Assembly (NCBI RefSeq): GCF_024734405.1
Contig: NZ_CP059556.1
Span: forward strand, 1,922,001-1,986,000
Direction of reading: 5' to 3'
Length of the DNA: 64,000 nt
DNA from: Saccharopolyspora gregorii
GTDB taxonomy: Bacteria > Actinomycetota > Actinomycetes > Mycobacteriales > Pseudonocardiaceae
The notes below the pieces were generated by a model, which saw only the letters and a list, made by a program, of their open reading frames with translations, was not told the DNA's origin and made no database searches. Positions 51,359 through 58,764 of the stretch are shown here, piece by piece. Positions within the stretch are counted from its first letter, which is position 1, and every line of letters begins with the position of its first letter. Position numbers and translations under genes: made by a program.

Positions 51359-52075
51359 TCACAGCTCGCGGAAGGTGGTCAGCAGGATGTGCGCGAGGTT
51401 GTAGACGACGAAGTCGGCGTCCTCGACGGCACCGGCCCCCGCGCTGGAGACGATGCTCATCACCGCGGCACCGGCCGCCCGCGCCTGCCGGTGCACCTCG
51501 GCCTTCGCCCGCCCCACGGCGGCGTCCCCGGGCGGAACTCCGAGCGACACGGCCAGATCGGCCGGACCGACCCACACCGCGTCGACACCGTCCACCGCCG
51601 CGATCTCCGCGGCGCGCTCGACGCCCGGCCCGGTCTCCACCATCGCGATCACCAGCACGTCCTGCGCGGCCGCCAGGTGCTCCGCCGCCGAGACGGCGCC
51701 GAACCGGCCCGCCCGGCTGTAGGTCGCGAACCCGCGGTCCCCGCGCGGCGGGTAGTGCGCCGAGCGCACCACGTCCTCCGCCTCCCGCGCGGATTCCACG
51801 TGCGGCACCACGATCCCCTCGGCACCGAGGTCGAGGATCCGCAGCACCTGGTTCGGATCGGCCCGCCCCACCCGCACCAGCACCGGCAGGCCGTGCGCCT
51901 GCGCGAGCGCGAGGTGCTGCTGCAGCGCCACCAGATCGTCCGGCCCGTGCTCGCAGTCGACGAGCACGTAGTCCAGCTCGGCGACCCCGGACAGCTCCAC
52001 GAGCATCTCGGCGGGCAGCCGCAGGATTCCGCCGCGCAGGCGCTCGCCCGCGCGCAACCTCGCCTTCAGCTTCAC
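51359..52075 (-). CDS. HpcH/HpaI family aldolase
   Basis: 238 aa from GTG 52075; the GTG overlaps the stop of the upstream SDR gene (GTGA). Class II pyruvate-aldolase motifs: LVDCEHGPDDL, VRVGRADPNQVLRILDLGAEGIVVPHVES (metal and substrate region), MVETGPGVERA and VWVGPADLAVSLG. Members split 4-hydroxy-2-oxoacids to pyruvate and an aldehyde; one relative cleaves keto-deoxy-sulfogluconate. It is the last gene of a five-gene operon and probably performs the carbon-carbon cleavage of the pathway. Confidence 0.9.
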   Translation of the reverse strand: MKLKARLRAGERLRGGILRLPAEMLVELSGVAELDYVLVDCEHGPDDLVALQQHLALAQAHGLPVLVRVGRADPNQVLRILDLGAEGIVVPHVESAREAEDVVRSAHYPPRGDRGFATYSRAGRFGAVSAAEHLAAAQDVLVIAMVETGPGVERAAEIAAVDGVDAVWVGPADLAVSLGVPPGDAAVGRAKAEVHRQARAAGAAVMSIVSSAGAGAVEDADFVVYNLAHILLTTFREL

Positions 52076-52839
52076 CGGCCCACCATCCCCGCCGAGAGGT
52101 CCACGTCCGCGGCGCACAGCCCCGGCATCCGCAGCATCGCCACCAACGCCGCGCCCACCTCGTCCTCGGTGACCATCCGGCCGAGCGCGGCGCGCGAGAC
52201 GAACTCCGCCTCGGCCTGCTCGACGGTGGTCCCGGTCCGCTCGGCCTCCAGCCAGAAGTTGCGCGCCATCCGCGGCCCGTCCACCGGGCCGGGCGACAGC
52301 GAGTTCACCGCCACCCCGAGCGGCCCGACCTCGGCCGCGAGCGTGGTGGTCAACCCGAGCACCGCCATCTTCGAGGCGCAGTACGGAGTTCTGCGGGCCA
52401 GCGGCCGCTTCCCGGACACCGAGGCCACGTTGACGACGTCGCCCGCCCCGCGCGCGGTCATCGCGGGCAGGAACGCGCGGCACACCAGGTACGTGCCGCG
52501 CACGTTCGCGGCGAACACCTCGTCCCACTCGGGTGGCTCGATCTCGGTCAGCGGGGCGACCGGGCCGGCGATCCCGGCGTTGTTCACCAGGATCGAGACC
52601 TGCTCGTCGGCCAGCAGTTCCGCCAGCGCCGCCACCGAATCCGGGTCGGCGACGTCGCAGGTCTCCGCCCGGCCCGCGCCCGGCAGCCCGGCCACCGTCT
52701 CCGCCAGCGACTCGCGGGTGCGGCCGACCGCGATCACCCGGGCGCCCGCCGCGGACAGCGCCCGGCACATCGCCCGGCCCAGCCCGTTGCCGCCGCCGGT
52801 GACCAGCGCGGTGCGGCCCGCGAGCTCAGGCGCGGGCAC
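52072..52839 (-). CDS. Short-chain dehydrogenase/reductase
   Basis: 255 aa from GTG 52839, overlapping the upstream gene by 14 bp. Classical SDR: cofactor motif TGGGNGLGRA (about 15-24), NNAGIAGP, catalytic Ser in NVASVSGKRP and YxxxK as YCASKMAVL, with SLSPGPVDGPR after it. It oxidises or reduces a hydroxy/keto group of the pathway intermediate. The substrate is unknown. Confidence 0.92.
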   Translation of the reverse strand: MPAPELAGRTALVTGGGNGLGRAMCRALSAAGARVIAVGRTRESLAETVAGLPGAGRAETCDVADPDSVAALAELLADEQVSILVNNAGIAGPVAPLTEIEPPEWDEVFAANVRGTYLVCRAFLPAMTARGAGDVVNVASVSGKRPLARRTPYCASKMAVLGLTTTLAAEVGPLGVAVNSLSPGPVDGPRMARNFWLEAERTGTTVEQAEAEFVSRAALGRMVTEDEVGAALVAMLRMPGLCAADVDLSAGMVGR

Positions 52840-54133
52840 GGTCGGCCCATTCCGGGGTCGCGTCGCCGAACTTCGCGGCCCGCACGTCGCCGGAGCGGGC
52901 GTGGCCCTCGAACAGCTCGACGCGAGCCGCGCGCCCGCACACCTCGCCGAGCCGCGCGCTCGACGCCGGATCGGTCACCTCCTGGTAGGTCACCGTCTTC
53001 AGGTACTTCCCGACCCACAGACCGCCGGTGTAGCGGGCGGCGCCCTTGGTGGGCAGCACGTGGTTGGTGCCGATCACCTTGTCGCCGTAGGACACGCAGG
53101 TGCCCTCGCCGAGGAACAGCGCGCCGTAGTCGCGCATCCGCTCCAGCGCCAGCCGCGGCCGCTCGGTCAGCACCTCGACGTGCTCGGCGGCGTAGGTGTC
53201 GGCCAGTGCGAAGGCCTCGTCGATCGAGCCGACCACCACGACCTCGCCGTGGTCGCGCCAGGCGGGACCGGCGAAGTCCGCCGTCGGCATCCCGGGCAGC
53301 AGTGCCTCCACGTGCCCGAGCACCTCGACGGCCAGCTCCCGCGAGGTGGTGATCAGCACCGCCGGGGAGTCCGGCCCGTGTTCGGCCTGCGAGAGCAGGT
53401 CCACCGCCACCACGAACGGATCGGCGTGCTCGTCGGCGATGACCAGGATCTCCGTCGGCCCGGCGAACAGGTCGATGCCAACCTCGCCGAACAGCTGCCG
53501 CTTCGCCTCCGCCACGTACGCGTTGCCCGGCCCGGCCAGCAGGTCCACCGAGCTCACCGATGCGGTGCCGGTGGCCATCGCTGCCACCGCCTGCACCCCG
53601 CCGAGCAGGTGGATCTCGTCCGCACCCGCCAGGTGCATCGCGGCGACCGTCGCGGCCGGGACCTCGCCGCGGATCGGCGGGGTGCAGGCGACGACCCGCG
53701 GCACGCCCGCCACCTTCGCGGTCACGATCGTCATGTGCGCGGAGGCGGTCAGCGGGTAGCGCCCGCCGGGCACGTACGCGCCGACCGCGCCGATCGGCAC
53801 GTGCCGGTGGCCCAGCCGCACGCCGGGCAGCGTCTCCACCTCGATGTCGTGCAGCGATTCCCGCTGGTGCCGGGCGAAACCGCGCACCTGCTCCTGCACG
53901 AACCGGATGTCGTCGAGCACCTGGGCCGGCACGGACGCGACGATCCGCTCGACCTCCTCGGGGGCGAGGCGGAACGACTCCGGGCTCCAGCCGTCGAAGC
54001 GCTCCGAGTACTCGCGCACCGCGGCGTCACCGCGGGTGCGGACGTCCTCGATGATCGCGCGGACCCGCTCCCGCAAGGCGGAGTCGTCGGTGGCCGCCTG
54101 CTTCGGCGCCGGCTGCTTCAACACTTCGGGCAA
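52826..54133 (-). CDS. Histidinol-dehydrogenase-like enzyme (catabolic paralogue 2, HpsN-like)
   Basis: 435 aa. I take TTG 54133 because GAGGAG lies 7 nt upstream; GTG 54124 is an alternative with poor spacing. Motifs: IGAVGAYVPGGRYPLTASAH, AGPGNAYVAEAKRQLFGEVG, IDLFAGPTEILVIADE, DLLSQAEHGPDSP and GTNHVLPTKGAARYTGGL, then KYLKTVTYQEVTD. That C-terminal sequence is the form seen in catabolic HisD homologues such as HpsN rather than in true HisD. It probably oxidises a primary alcohol to an acid in the LacI-controlled pathway. Confidence 0.87.
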   Translation of the reverse strand: MPEVLKQPAPKQAATDDSALRERVRAIIEDVRTRGDAAVREYSERFDGWSPESFRLAPEEVERIVASVPAQVLDDIRFVQEQVRGFARHQRESLHDIEVETLPGVRLGHRHVPIGAVGAYVPGGRYPLTASAHMTIVTAKVAGVPRVVACTPPIRGEVPAATVAAMHLAGADEIHLLGGVQAVAAMATGTASVSSVDLLAGPGNAYVAEAKRQLFGEVGIDLFAGPTEILVIADEHADPFVVAVDLLSQAEHGPDSPAVLITTSRELAVEVLGHVEALLPGMPTADFAGPAWRDHGEVVVVGSIDEAFALADTYAAEHVEVLTERPRLALERMRDYGALFLGEGTCVSYGDKVIGTNHVLPTKGAARYTGGLWVGKYLKTVTYQEVTDPASSARLGEVCGRAARVELFEGHARSGDVRAAKFGDATPEWADRARA

Positions 54134-54842
54134 CGTCGTTCTCCTCGTTCATGGCTCGGCACCGCCGCAGCAGCCGGTTCAGCAGCTCGGCGGTGACCTC
54201 GGGGGCTTCGATCGGCAGCAGGTGCCCGGCTCCGGGCACCTCGTGCAGTTCGGCGTCGGGCAGCCGCGCGGCGATCGCGCGGTGGAACTCCGGCGGGCAC
54301 AGCGCATCCGCCGTCCCGCACGCCACCAGTGCCGGAGCGGTGATGGCGGACAGCACCTCGTGCGCGTCGGTGCGGGTGGCCTGCGCGGCGAGCTGGGTGA
54401 GGAACCGGCGCGGGCCGATCCGCGCGGCCATCTCGCGGAACGCGCGGGCGAACTCAGGTGGTGGCTGCGGTTCCGCGAACATCGCGGGCAGGATCTCGTC
54501 GACCACCACGGGGAACCCGCCCGCCTGCGCGCGCTGCGCCTGCCGCCACCACGCCTGGTGCTGCTCCGGCCGGGGGGCCGCCGCGTTGGTGGCCAGCGCG
54601 GCGAACCCGGCGATCCGCTCCGGCGCCAGCCGCGCCACCTCGAACCCGATGATCGCGCCCAGGCTCAGGCCGGCCAGCACGAACGGGCCATCCACAATGG
54701 ACAGCACCTGCTCGGCCATGCCGGTGATGCTCGGCGCATCCGGTTGCGCGTGCAGCACCGTCGAGTCCACCGCGGACTCGACCGCGGACCACAGCCCGGC
54801 GTCGCAGAGCATGCCGGGCAGCAGCACCACCTGCTCAGCCAC
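54027..54842 (-). CDS. Alpha/beta hydrolase whose end overlaps the next gene by 107 bp
   Basis: 271 aa from GTG 54842, overlapping the bicupin stop by 8 nt. The catalytic triad is Ser60 in GLSLG, Asp179 in CGTADALCPPE and His207 in GAGHLLP. The hydrolase fold should end near residue 230. The frame then reads 40 more low-complexity, Arg-rich residues, the last 35 inside the dehydrogenase gene. Either the natural stop was lost or long overlap is used for coupling. It may hydrolyse an ester or lactone of the pathway. Confidence 0.85.
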   Translation of the reverse strand: MAEQVVLLPGMLCDAGLWSAVESAVDSTVLHAQPDAPSITGMAEQVLSIVDGPFVLAGLSLGAIIGFEVARLAPERIAGFAALATNAAAPRPEQHQAWWRQAQRAQAGGFPVVVDEILPAMFAEPQPPPEFARAFREMAARIGPRRFLTQLAAQATRTDAHEVLSAITAPALVACGTADALCPPEFHRAIAARLPDAELHEVPGAGHLLPIEAPEVTAELLNRLLRRCRAMNEENDVARSVEAAGAEAGGHRRLRLAGAGPRDHRGRPHPR

Positions 54843-55968
54843 GGGACCGCGGCACCAGCGCGTACGGGGCCACGTAACCGTTGTGGTCGATCGAGTACCC
54901 GGCGTCCGCGGCGGCCTTGACGACCTCCTCGTCCCAGTCCAGGCGCACCCGCCCGTCCCCGGAATTGATCACGACGAGCTTGCCGGTGTCCTCGCCGACG
55001 TTGCGGATGCTGCGCCACGCGCCCGGCGGGACCGACAGCATGTCCCACTCGCCGAGCTCCACCACGACCGGCTCGTGGTCGTTGACGGTGACCTCCCAGC
55101 GGCCTTCCTTGACCAGGAGCACCTGCGTCTCCTCGATGCGGTGCCCGGGCACGCCGGCGCCCGGTTCCGCGCGCAGCCACGCGATGTTGTGGCCGTGCGG
55201 GTTGTGGATCCGCGGCTCCTGGTCGAGGTCCTCGGTCATGCCGAAGCCGACCACCAGCGCCAGTTCCGCGCCGCCACCGGTCACGTGCGAGCCGAGGAAC
55301 GGCGTGGAACACCACTCCAGGTCCTCCTGCGTCACCACGCGGCGCCGCATCTTCTCGACGGAGAAGGAGCGCAGCCGCGCGATGTCGGACTCCGCCATCG
55401 GGCGCACCAGCTCCACGTCCTCCGGCGGCTCGTCCCCGGCGACCGCGTCGATGAGCCTGCCGTCCTCGGTGAGGTGCAGGCCGTACCCGGCGGCGTCCCG
55501 CAGCACGGTCGGGCCCCAGATGATGCCGCCGGTGTCGTCGTGGCCCAGCGAGGTGAACAGCCAGCCGTCATCCGGGCCGATGTTGGTGAAGCCGCGGAAG
55601 ATCCAGGTGGGGATGGAGGCGATGTCGCCCTCCCGCAGCACCAGCTCGCCCTCGTTCCCGTCGGCGCCCCAGCGCAGCAGGAACTCGCCGCGGAAGCACA
55701 GGAACACCTCGGCGGTGAAGTGCAGGTGCAGGTTGTTGGTGACGTCGTGCGGCATCGCGGCCGCGCCGATGTTGTAGCCGTGCGGTTCCCGGAGGTTGAT
55801 GACCTGCTCGGAGTTCTGCGACACCCCCGGCCCGATCATCGCGTAGTTCTCCTTGCGCTCCGATCCGGGCGTGCGGCAGTCGATGAACGCCTGGTCGCAC
55901 GACACGAAATCGGTGCGCCGGATGGTCCTGCGCGCGATCTCCGCTTCGTTCACCCGTACCTGCTGCAT
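54835..55968 (-). CDS. Bicupin, first gene of the LacI-controlled operon
   Basis: 377 aa from ATG 55968 with GGAGG upstream. Two cupin units are visible: about residues 65-130 (HDVTNNLHLHFTAEVFLCFRG, EGDIASIPTWIFRGF) and about 255-330 (HNIAWLRAEPGAGVPGHRIE, VLLVKEGRWEVTVNDHEPVV). Metal His and Glu are present mainly in the N-terminal unit. It could be a dioxygenase or isomerase; no close named relative is recognised. An operator-like sequence lies 20 bp upstream. Confidence 0.83.
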   Translation of the reverse strand: MQQVRVNEAEIARRTIRRTDFVSCDQAFIDCRTPGSERKENYAMIGPGVSQNSEQVINLREPHGYNIGAAAMPHDVTNNLHLHFTAEVFLCFRGEFLLRWGADGNEGELVLREGDIASIPTWIFRGFTNIGPDDGWLFTSLGHDDTGGIIWGPTVLRDAAGYGLHLTEDGRLIDAVAGDEPPEDVELVRPMAESDIARLRSFSVEKMRRRVVTQEDLEWCSTPFLGSHVTGGGAELALVVGFGMTEDLDQEPRIHNPHGHNIAWLRAEPGAGVPGHRIEETQVLLVKEGRWEVTVNDHEPVVVELGEWDMLSVPPGAWRSIRNVGEDTGKLVVINSGDGRVRLDWDEEVVKAAADAGYSIDHNGYVAPYALVPRSRG

Positions 55969-55987
55969 CCGTGCACCTCCGCGGTTG

Positions 55988-56001
55988 TGACTACGTATGC
56001 A
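55988..56001. promoter_or_regulatory. LacI-type operator, copy 1 (bicupin operon)
   Basis: TGACTACGTATGCA sits 20 bp before the bicupin ATG. The core TACGTATGCA recurs before the MHS transporter and the GH13 gene. It lies between the operon and the divergent lacI-family gene. Confidence 0.7.
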
Positions 56002-56088
56002 TTAGAGCACCGGGCCCCGTGGTGGTCAATGGTCCGCGGTGCGGTCCCGCGTGCTGGATCCATCCGGATCTCGCGGGGAGGGCCCGGC

Positions 56089-56094
56089 TAGAAT
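56089..56094 (+). promoter_or_regulatory. Candidate -10 box of the LacI-family gene
   Basis: TAGAAT 20 nt before ATG 56114 is close to the consensus -10. A matching -35 is not clear. Confidence 0.4.
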
Positions 56095-56113
56095 CCGTAT
56101 ACCGGGAGGTCGA

Positions 56114-57109
56114 ATGTCGATCACGAGTCATGACGTCGCGAGGTTCGCCGGGGTGTCCCAGGCGACCGTCTCGCGCGCGCTGCGCGGCGACCCGCGGGTG
56201 TCGGCGGCGACGCGGGAACGCGTCCGGCACGCGGCGGACGCGCTCAACTACGTGCCGAGCGCGGCCGGACGCAGCCTCTCCACGCACACCACCCGCCGGA
56301 TCGGCGTGCTGGTCAGCGACCTGGCCAACCCGTTCTACCCGTACCTCGTCGGCCCGCTGCACGACGAGCTGGAGCAGCGCGGCTACCGGATGATGCTGCT
56401 GACCGAGCGCTCCGACGAAGCGCTCGCCGCCGAGCAGCTGCTCGACCACTCCATCGACGGCGCTGTGCTCACCACCGCCACCAGCGGCTCCGGGCTGCCG
56501 GACGCGTTGCGGCGCAAGCAGGTCCCGTTCGTGTTCCTCAACCGGGTGGACGGGCGCGACGGCGACTCGGCGGTCGTCGACAACGAGCTCGGCGGCAGGC
56601 TCGTCGCCGACGAACTGGCCGCGCTCGGGCACACCCGCGTCGCCCTGCTCGGCGGCGTCACCGCGACCAGCACCGGACGCGAGCGCGAGCAGGGCTTCGT
56701 CGCCGGGCTCGCCGACGCGGGCATCGCGCTGCCCGCGAGCAGGATCCGGCGCGGTCCCTACGACTTCGACACCGGCTATCACGGGCTCCCCGAACTGCTG
56801 GCCGCCGACCCGGATCTCACCGCCGTGTTCTGCGGCAACGACGTGGTGGCGATCGGTGCGTACAACGCGGCGCTGCGCGCGGGCCTGCGCATCCCCGAGG
56901 ACCTCACGCTGATCGGCTTCGACGACCTGCCGATGGCGTCCTGGGAGGCGTTCACGCTCACCACCGTCCGCTACGACCTGCCGAAGATGGCGCGCGCCGC
57001 GGCCCGCCTGCTCGTCGAACGCCTCGCCGGGGACGTGCGCGAAACCGCCCGCCAGGTCGCCTTCCAGCCGGAACTGGTGCGCCGGGGCACTCACGCCCCG
57101 CCCCGGTGA
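56114..57109 (+). CDS. LacI family transcriptional regulator
   Basis: 331 aa from ATG 56114 (GGGAGG 4 nt upstream). The N-terminal helix-turn-helix and hinge (ITSHDVARFAGVSQATVSRA, LNYVPSAAGRSL) are followed by a periplasmic-binding-like domain (RRIGVLVSDLANPFYPYLV, VFCGNDVVAIGAYNAA, IGFDDLPMASWEAFTLTTV). It is divergent from the five-gene catabolic operon. The same 10-bp core, TACGTATGCA, is found before that operon, the MHS transporter and the GH13 gene, so these three units are its likely regulon. Confidence 0.94.
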   Translation: MSITSHDVARFAGVSQATVSRALRGDPRVSAATRERVRHAADALNYVPSAAGRSLSTHTTRRIGVLVSDLANPFYPYLVGPLHDELEQRGYRMMLLTERSDEALAAEQLLDHSIDGAVLTTATSGSGLPDALRRKQVPFVFLNRVDGRDGDSAVVDNELGGRLVADELAALGHTRVALLGGVTATSTGREREQGFVAGLADAGIALPASRIRRGPYDFDTGYHGLPELLAADPDLTAVFCGNDVVAIGAYNAALRAGLRIPEDLTLIGFDDLPMASWEAFTLTTVRYDLPKMARAAARLLVERLAGDVRETARQVAFQPELVRRGTHAPPR

Positions 57110-57114
57110 CCGAA

Positions 57115-57142
57115 CGGCCCGCCGGACGTCGCCGGCGGGCCG
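57115..57142. terminator. Bidirectional terminator between lacI-family and MHS genes
   Basis: CGGCCCGCCGG and CCGGCGGGCCG are perfect 11-bp arms around a 6-nt loop between two convergent stops. Confidence 0.75.
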
Positions 57143-57160
57143 CGCACCATCGGGTTCCGG

Positions 57161-58504
57161 TCAGGCGAACTTGTTCGCGCTGAGCTCCGAGCGGTAGGTC
57201 TCCTTCATGAACACCGTGATCACGACCAGCGCCAGCACGGCGGCCACCGCCAAGTACGCCCAGACCGCGTAGATCGTGCCGAACCGGTTCACCAGCAGCG
57301 CCGCGACGAACGGCGTCACGCCCATGAACACCGAGAACGAGCTGTTGTAGGCGATGGCGCTCGCGCTGAACCGGGTGCGGGTGGCGAACAGCTCCGCCGA
57401 ACAGGTCGTCACGATCCCGGTCAGGAAGAACTCCGGGATGATGTAGACGAGCTGGCTGCCGACCGCCGCGCCGAAACCGCCCAGCTCGCCGATCGCGAAG
57501 GCCAGCGGCACCAGCGCGATGCAGCAGATCGCGCCGCTGATCAGCATGGGCTTGCGGCCGATCCGGTCGGACAGCTTCCCGGCCAGCGGCAGCAGCGGCA
57601 TCAGCACCGCCACCGAGATCAGGTTCGACAGCAGCGCCTGTGAACGGCTCAGCCCGAGCTCGCTGACCAGGTACTCCGGGTAGTAGGTCACCCAGGTGTA
57701 GGACAGGATCGCCAGCATGATCGAGGCGCCGCAGAACACCAGGATCGCCTGCCACTGCTCGCGGAGCGCCTCGCGGACCGGGGACCGCACGATGTCGGTG
57801 CCGCCGTTGGTCTCGCGCAGGAACTCCGGGGTCTCCTCGATGCGGCTGCGCAGCCACAGGCCGACCAGCGACAGCGGCAGCACCGCGAGGAACGGGAGCC
57901 GCCAGCCCCACGACTCCAGCTGCGGCTGCTCGAACAGGGTGCTGACCAGCGCGGCGACGCCGGCGCCGCAGAGGATGCCGAGGAAGCAGCTGTTCGAGGC
58001 GTAGGAGGTGTAGTAGGCCCGCTGGTTCGGCTTCGCCCACTCCACGATGAACGCGACGGCGCCCACGTACTCGCCGCCGGAGATCATGCCCTGGAAGGTC
58101 CGGATCACCACGAGCAGCAGCGGGGCCAGGAAGCCCACCTGCTGGTAGGTCGGCAGCGCGCCGATCAGCGCGGTGGACACGCCCATCATGATGATCGTCC
58201 ACAGCAGCGCCTTCTTGCGCCCGACCCGGTCGCCCCAGCGGCCGACGAGCGTGCCGCCGAGCGGGCGGAACACGCAGGCCACGGCGAGCACCGCGTAGGT
58301 GCTCAGCACCGCGCCCGCGCCGCCGCCACCGGGGAAGAACGACGAGGCCAGCATCGGGGCCATGTAGCCGTAGAGCCCGTAGTCGAACTGCTCGACGAAG
58401 TTCCCGACTCCGCCGGCGTACACCGCGCGGCGGATCTGCTGCTTCGTCGCCCGCTCCGGTTTCGCGGCGGTGGGAGCGGGTGCTCCCGGCGTTCCGATGG
58501 ACAT
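57161..58504 (-). CDS. MHS-family metabolite:proton symporter (MFS)
   Basis: 447 aa from ATG 58504 with GGGAG 6 nt upstream (ATG 58510 is also possible). Twelve spans. Metabolite:H+ symporter marks: GNFVEQFDYGLYGYMAP in TM1, GGTLVGRWGDRVGRKKAL, RTFQGMISGGEYVGAVAFIVEW and SRIEETPEFLRE. Relatives carry alpha-ketoglutarate, citrate, proline/betaine or aromatic acids. Its promoter holds a copy of the shared operator, so it should import the substrate of the adjacent LacI-controlled pathway, probably an organic acid. Confidence 0.93.
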   Translation of the reverse strand: MSIGTPGAPAPTAAKPERATKQQIRRAVYAGGVGNFVEQFDYGLYGYMAPMLASSFFPGGGGAGAVLSTYAVLAVACVFRPLGGTLVGRWGDRVGRKKALLWTIIMMGVSTALIGALPTYQQVGFLAPLLLVVIRTFQGMISGGEYVGAVAFIVEWAKPNQRAYYTSYASNSCFLGILCGAGVAALVSTLFEQPQLESWGWRLPFLAVLPLSLVGLWLRSRIEETPEFLRETNGGTDIVRSPVREALREQWQAILVFCGASIMLAILSYTWVTYYPEYLVSELGLSRSQALLSNLISVAVLMPLLPLAGKLSDRIGRKPMLISGAICCIALVPLAFAIGELGGFGAAVGSQLVYIIPEFFLTGIVTTCSAELFATRTRFSASAIAYNSSFSVFMGVTPFVAALLVNRFGTIYAVWAYLAVAAVLALVVITVFMKETYRSELSANKFA

Positions 58505-58542
58505 CGGCATCTCCCAGTGGTTCGCGCCCCGTTGCGCGGTCA

Positions 58543-58556
58543 TGCATACGTATGAA
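58543..58556. promoter_or_regulatory. LacI-type operator, copy 2 (MHS transporter)
   Basis: TGCATACGTATGAA, 39 bp before the transporter ATG, contains the same TACGTATGCA core (read on the other strand) as copies 1 and 3. Confidence 0.7.
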
Positions 58557-58764
58557 GGTTGTCGGAGGCTAGCTCTCGCCCCACGGGGCGTCAAGAATCG
58601 CGCGGTGCGGCAGGAGGTTCCGCGCGGCCGGTGCACCGCGGCGGAGAGCAGCCTGAACCGGCCCACCGCCCGGCCGCAAGACCTCGGCCGACCCCGGCGC
58701 GGGGTGGTTCGCCGCACCGGCGGCCCGGTGGGCGACCCGGTCGCGCGGGCCGCCCACCCGCGGG

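Noticed and set aside
47854-54133. Histidine biosynthesis by the two HisD-like genes
   Set aside because: No other his gene is nearby, both lie in degradative operons with regulators, and one has an HpsN-like C-terminus.
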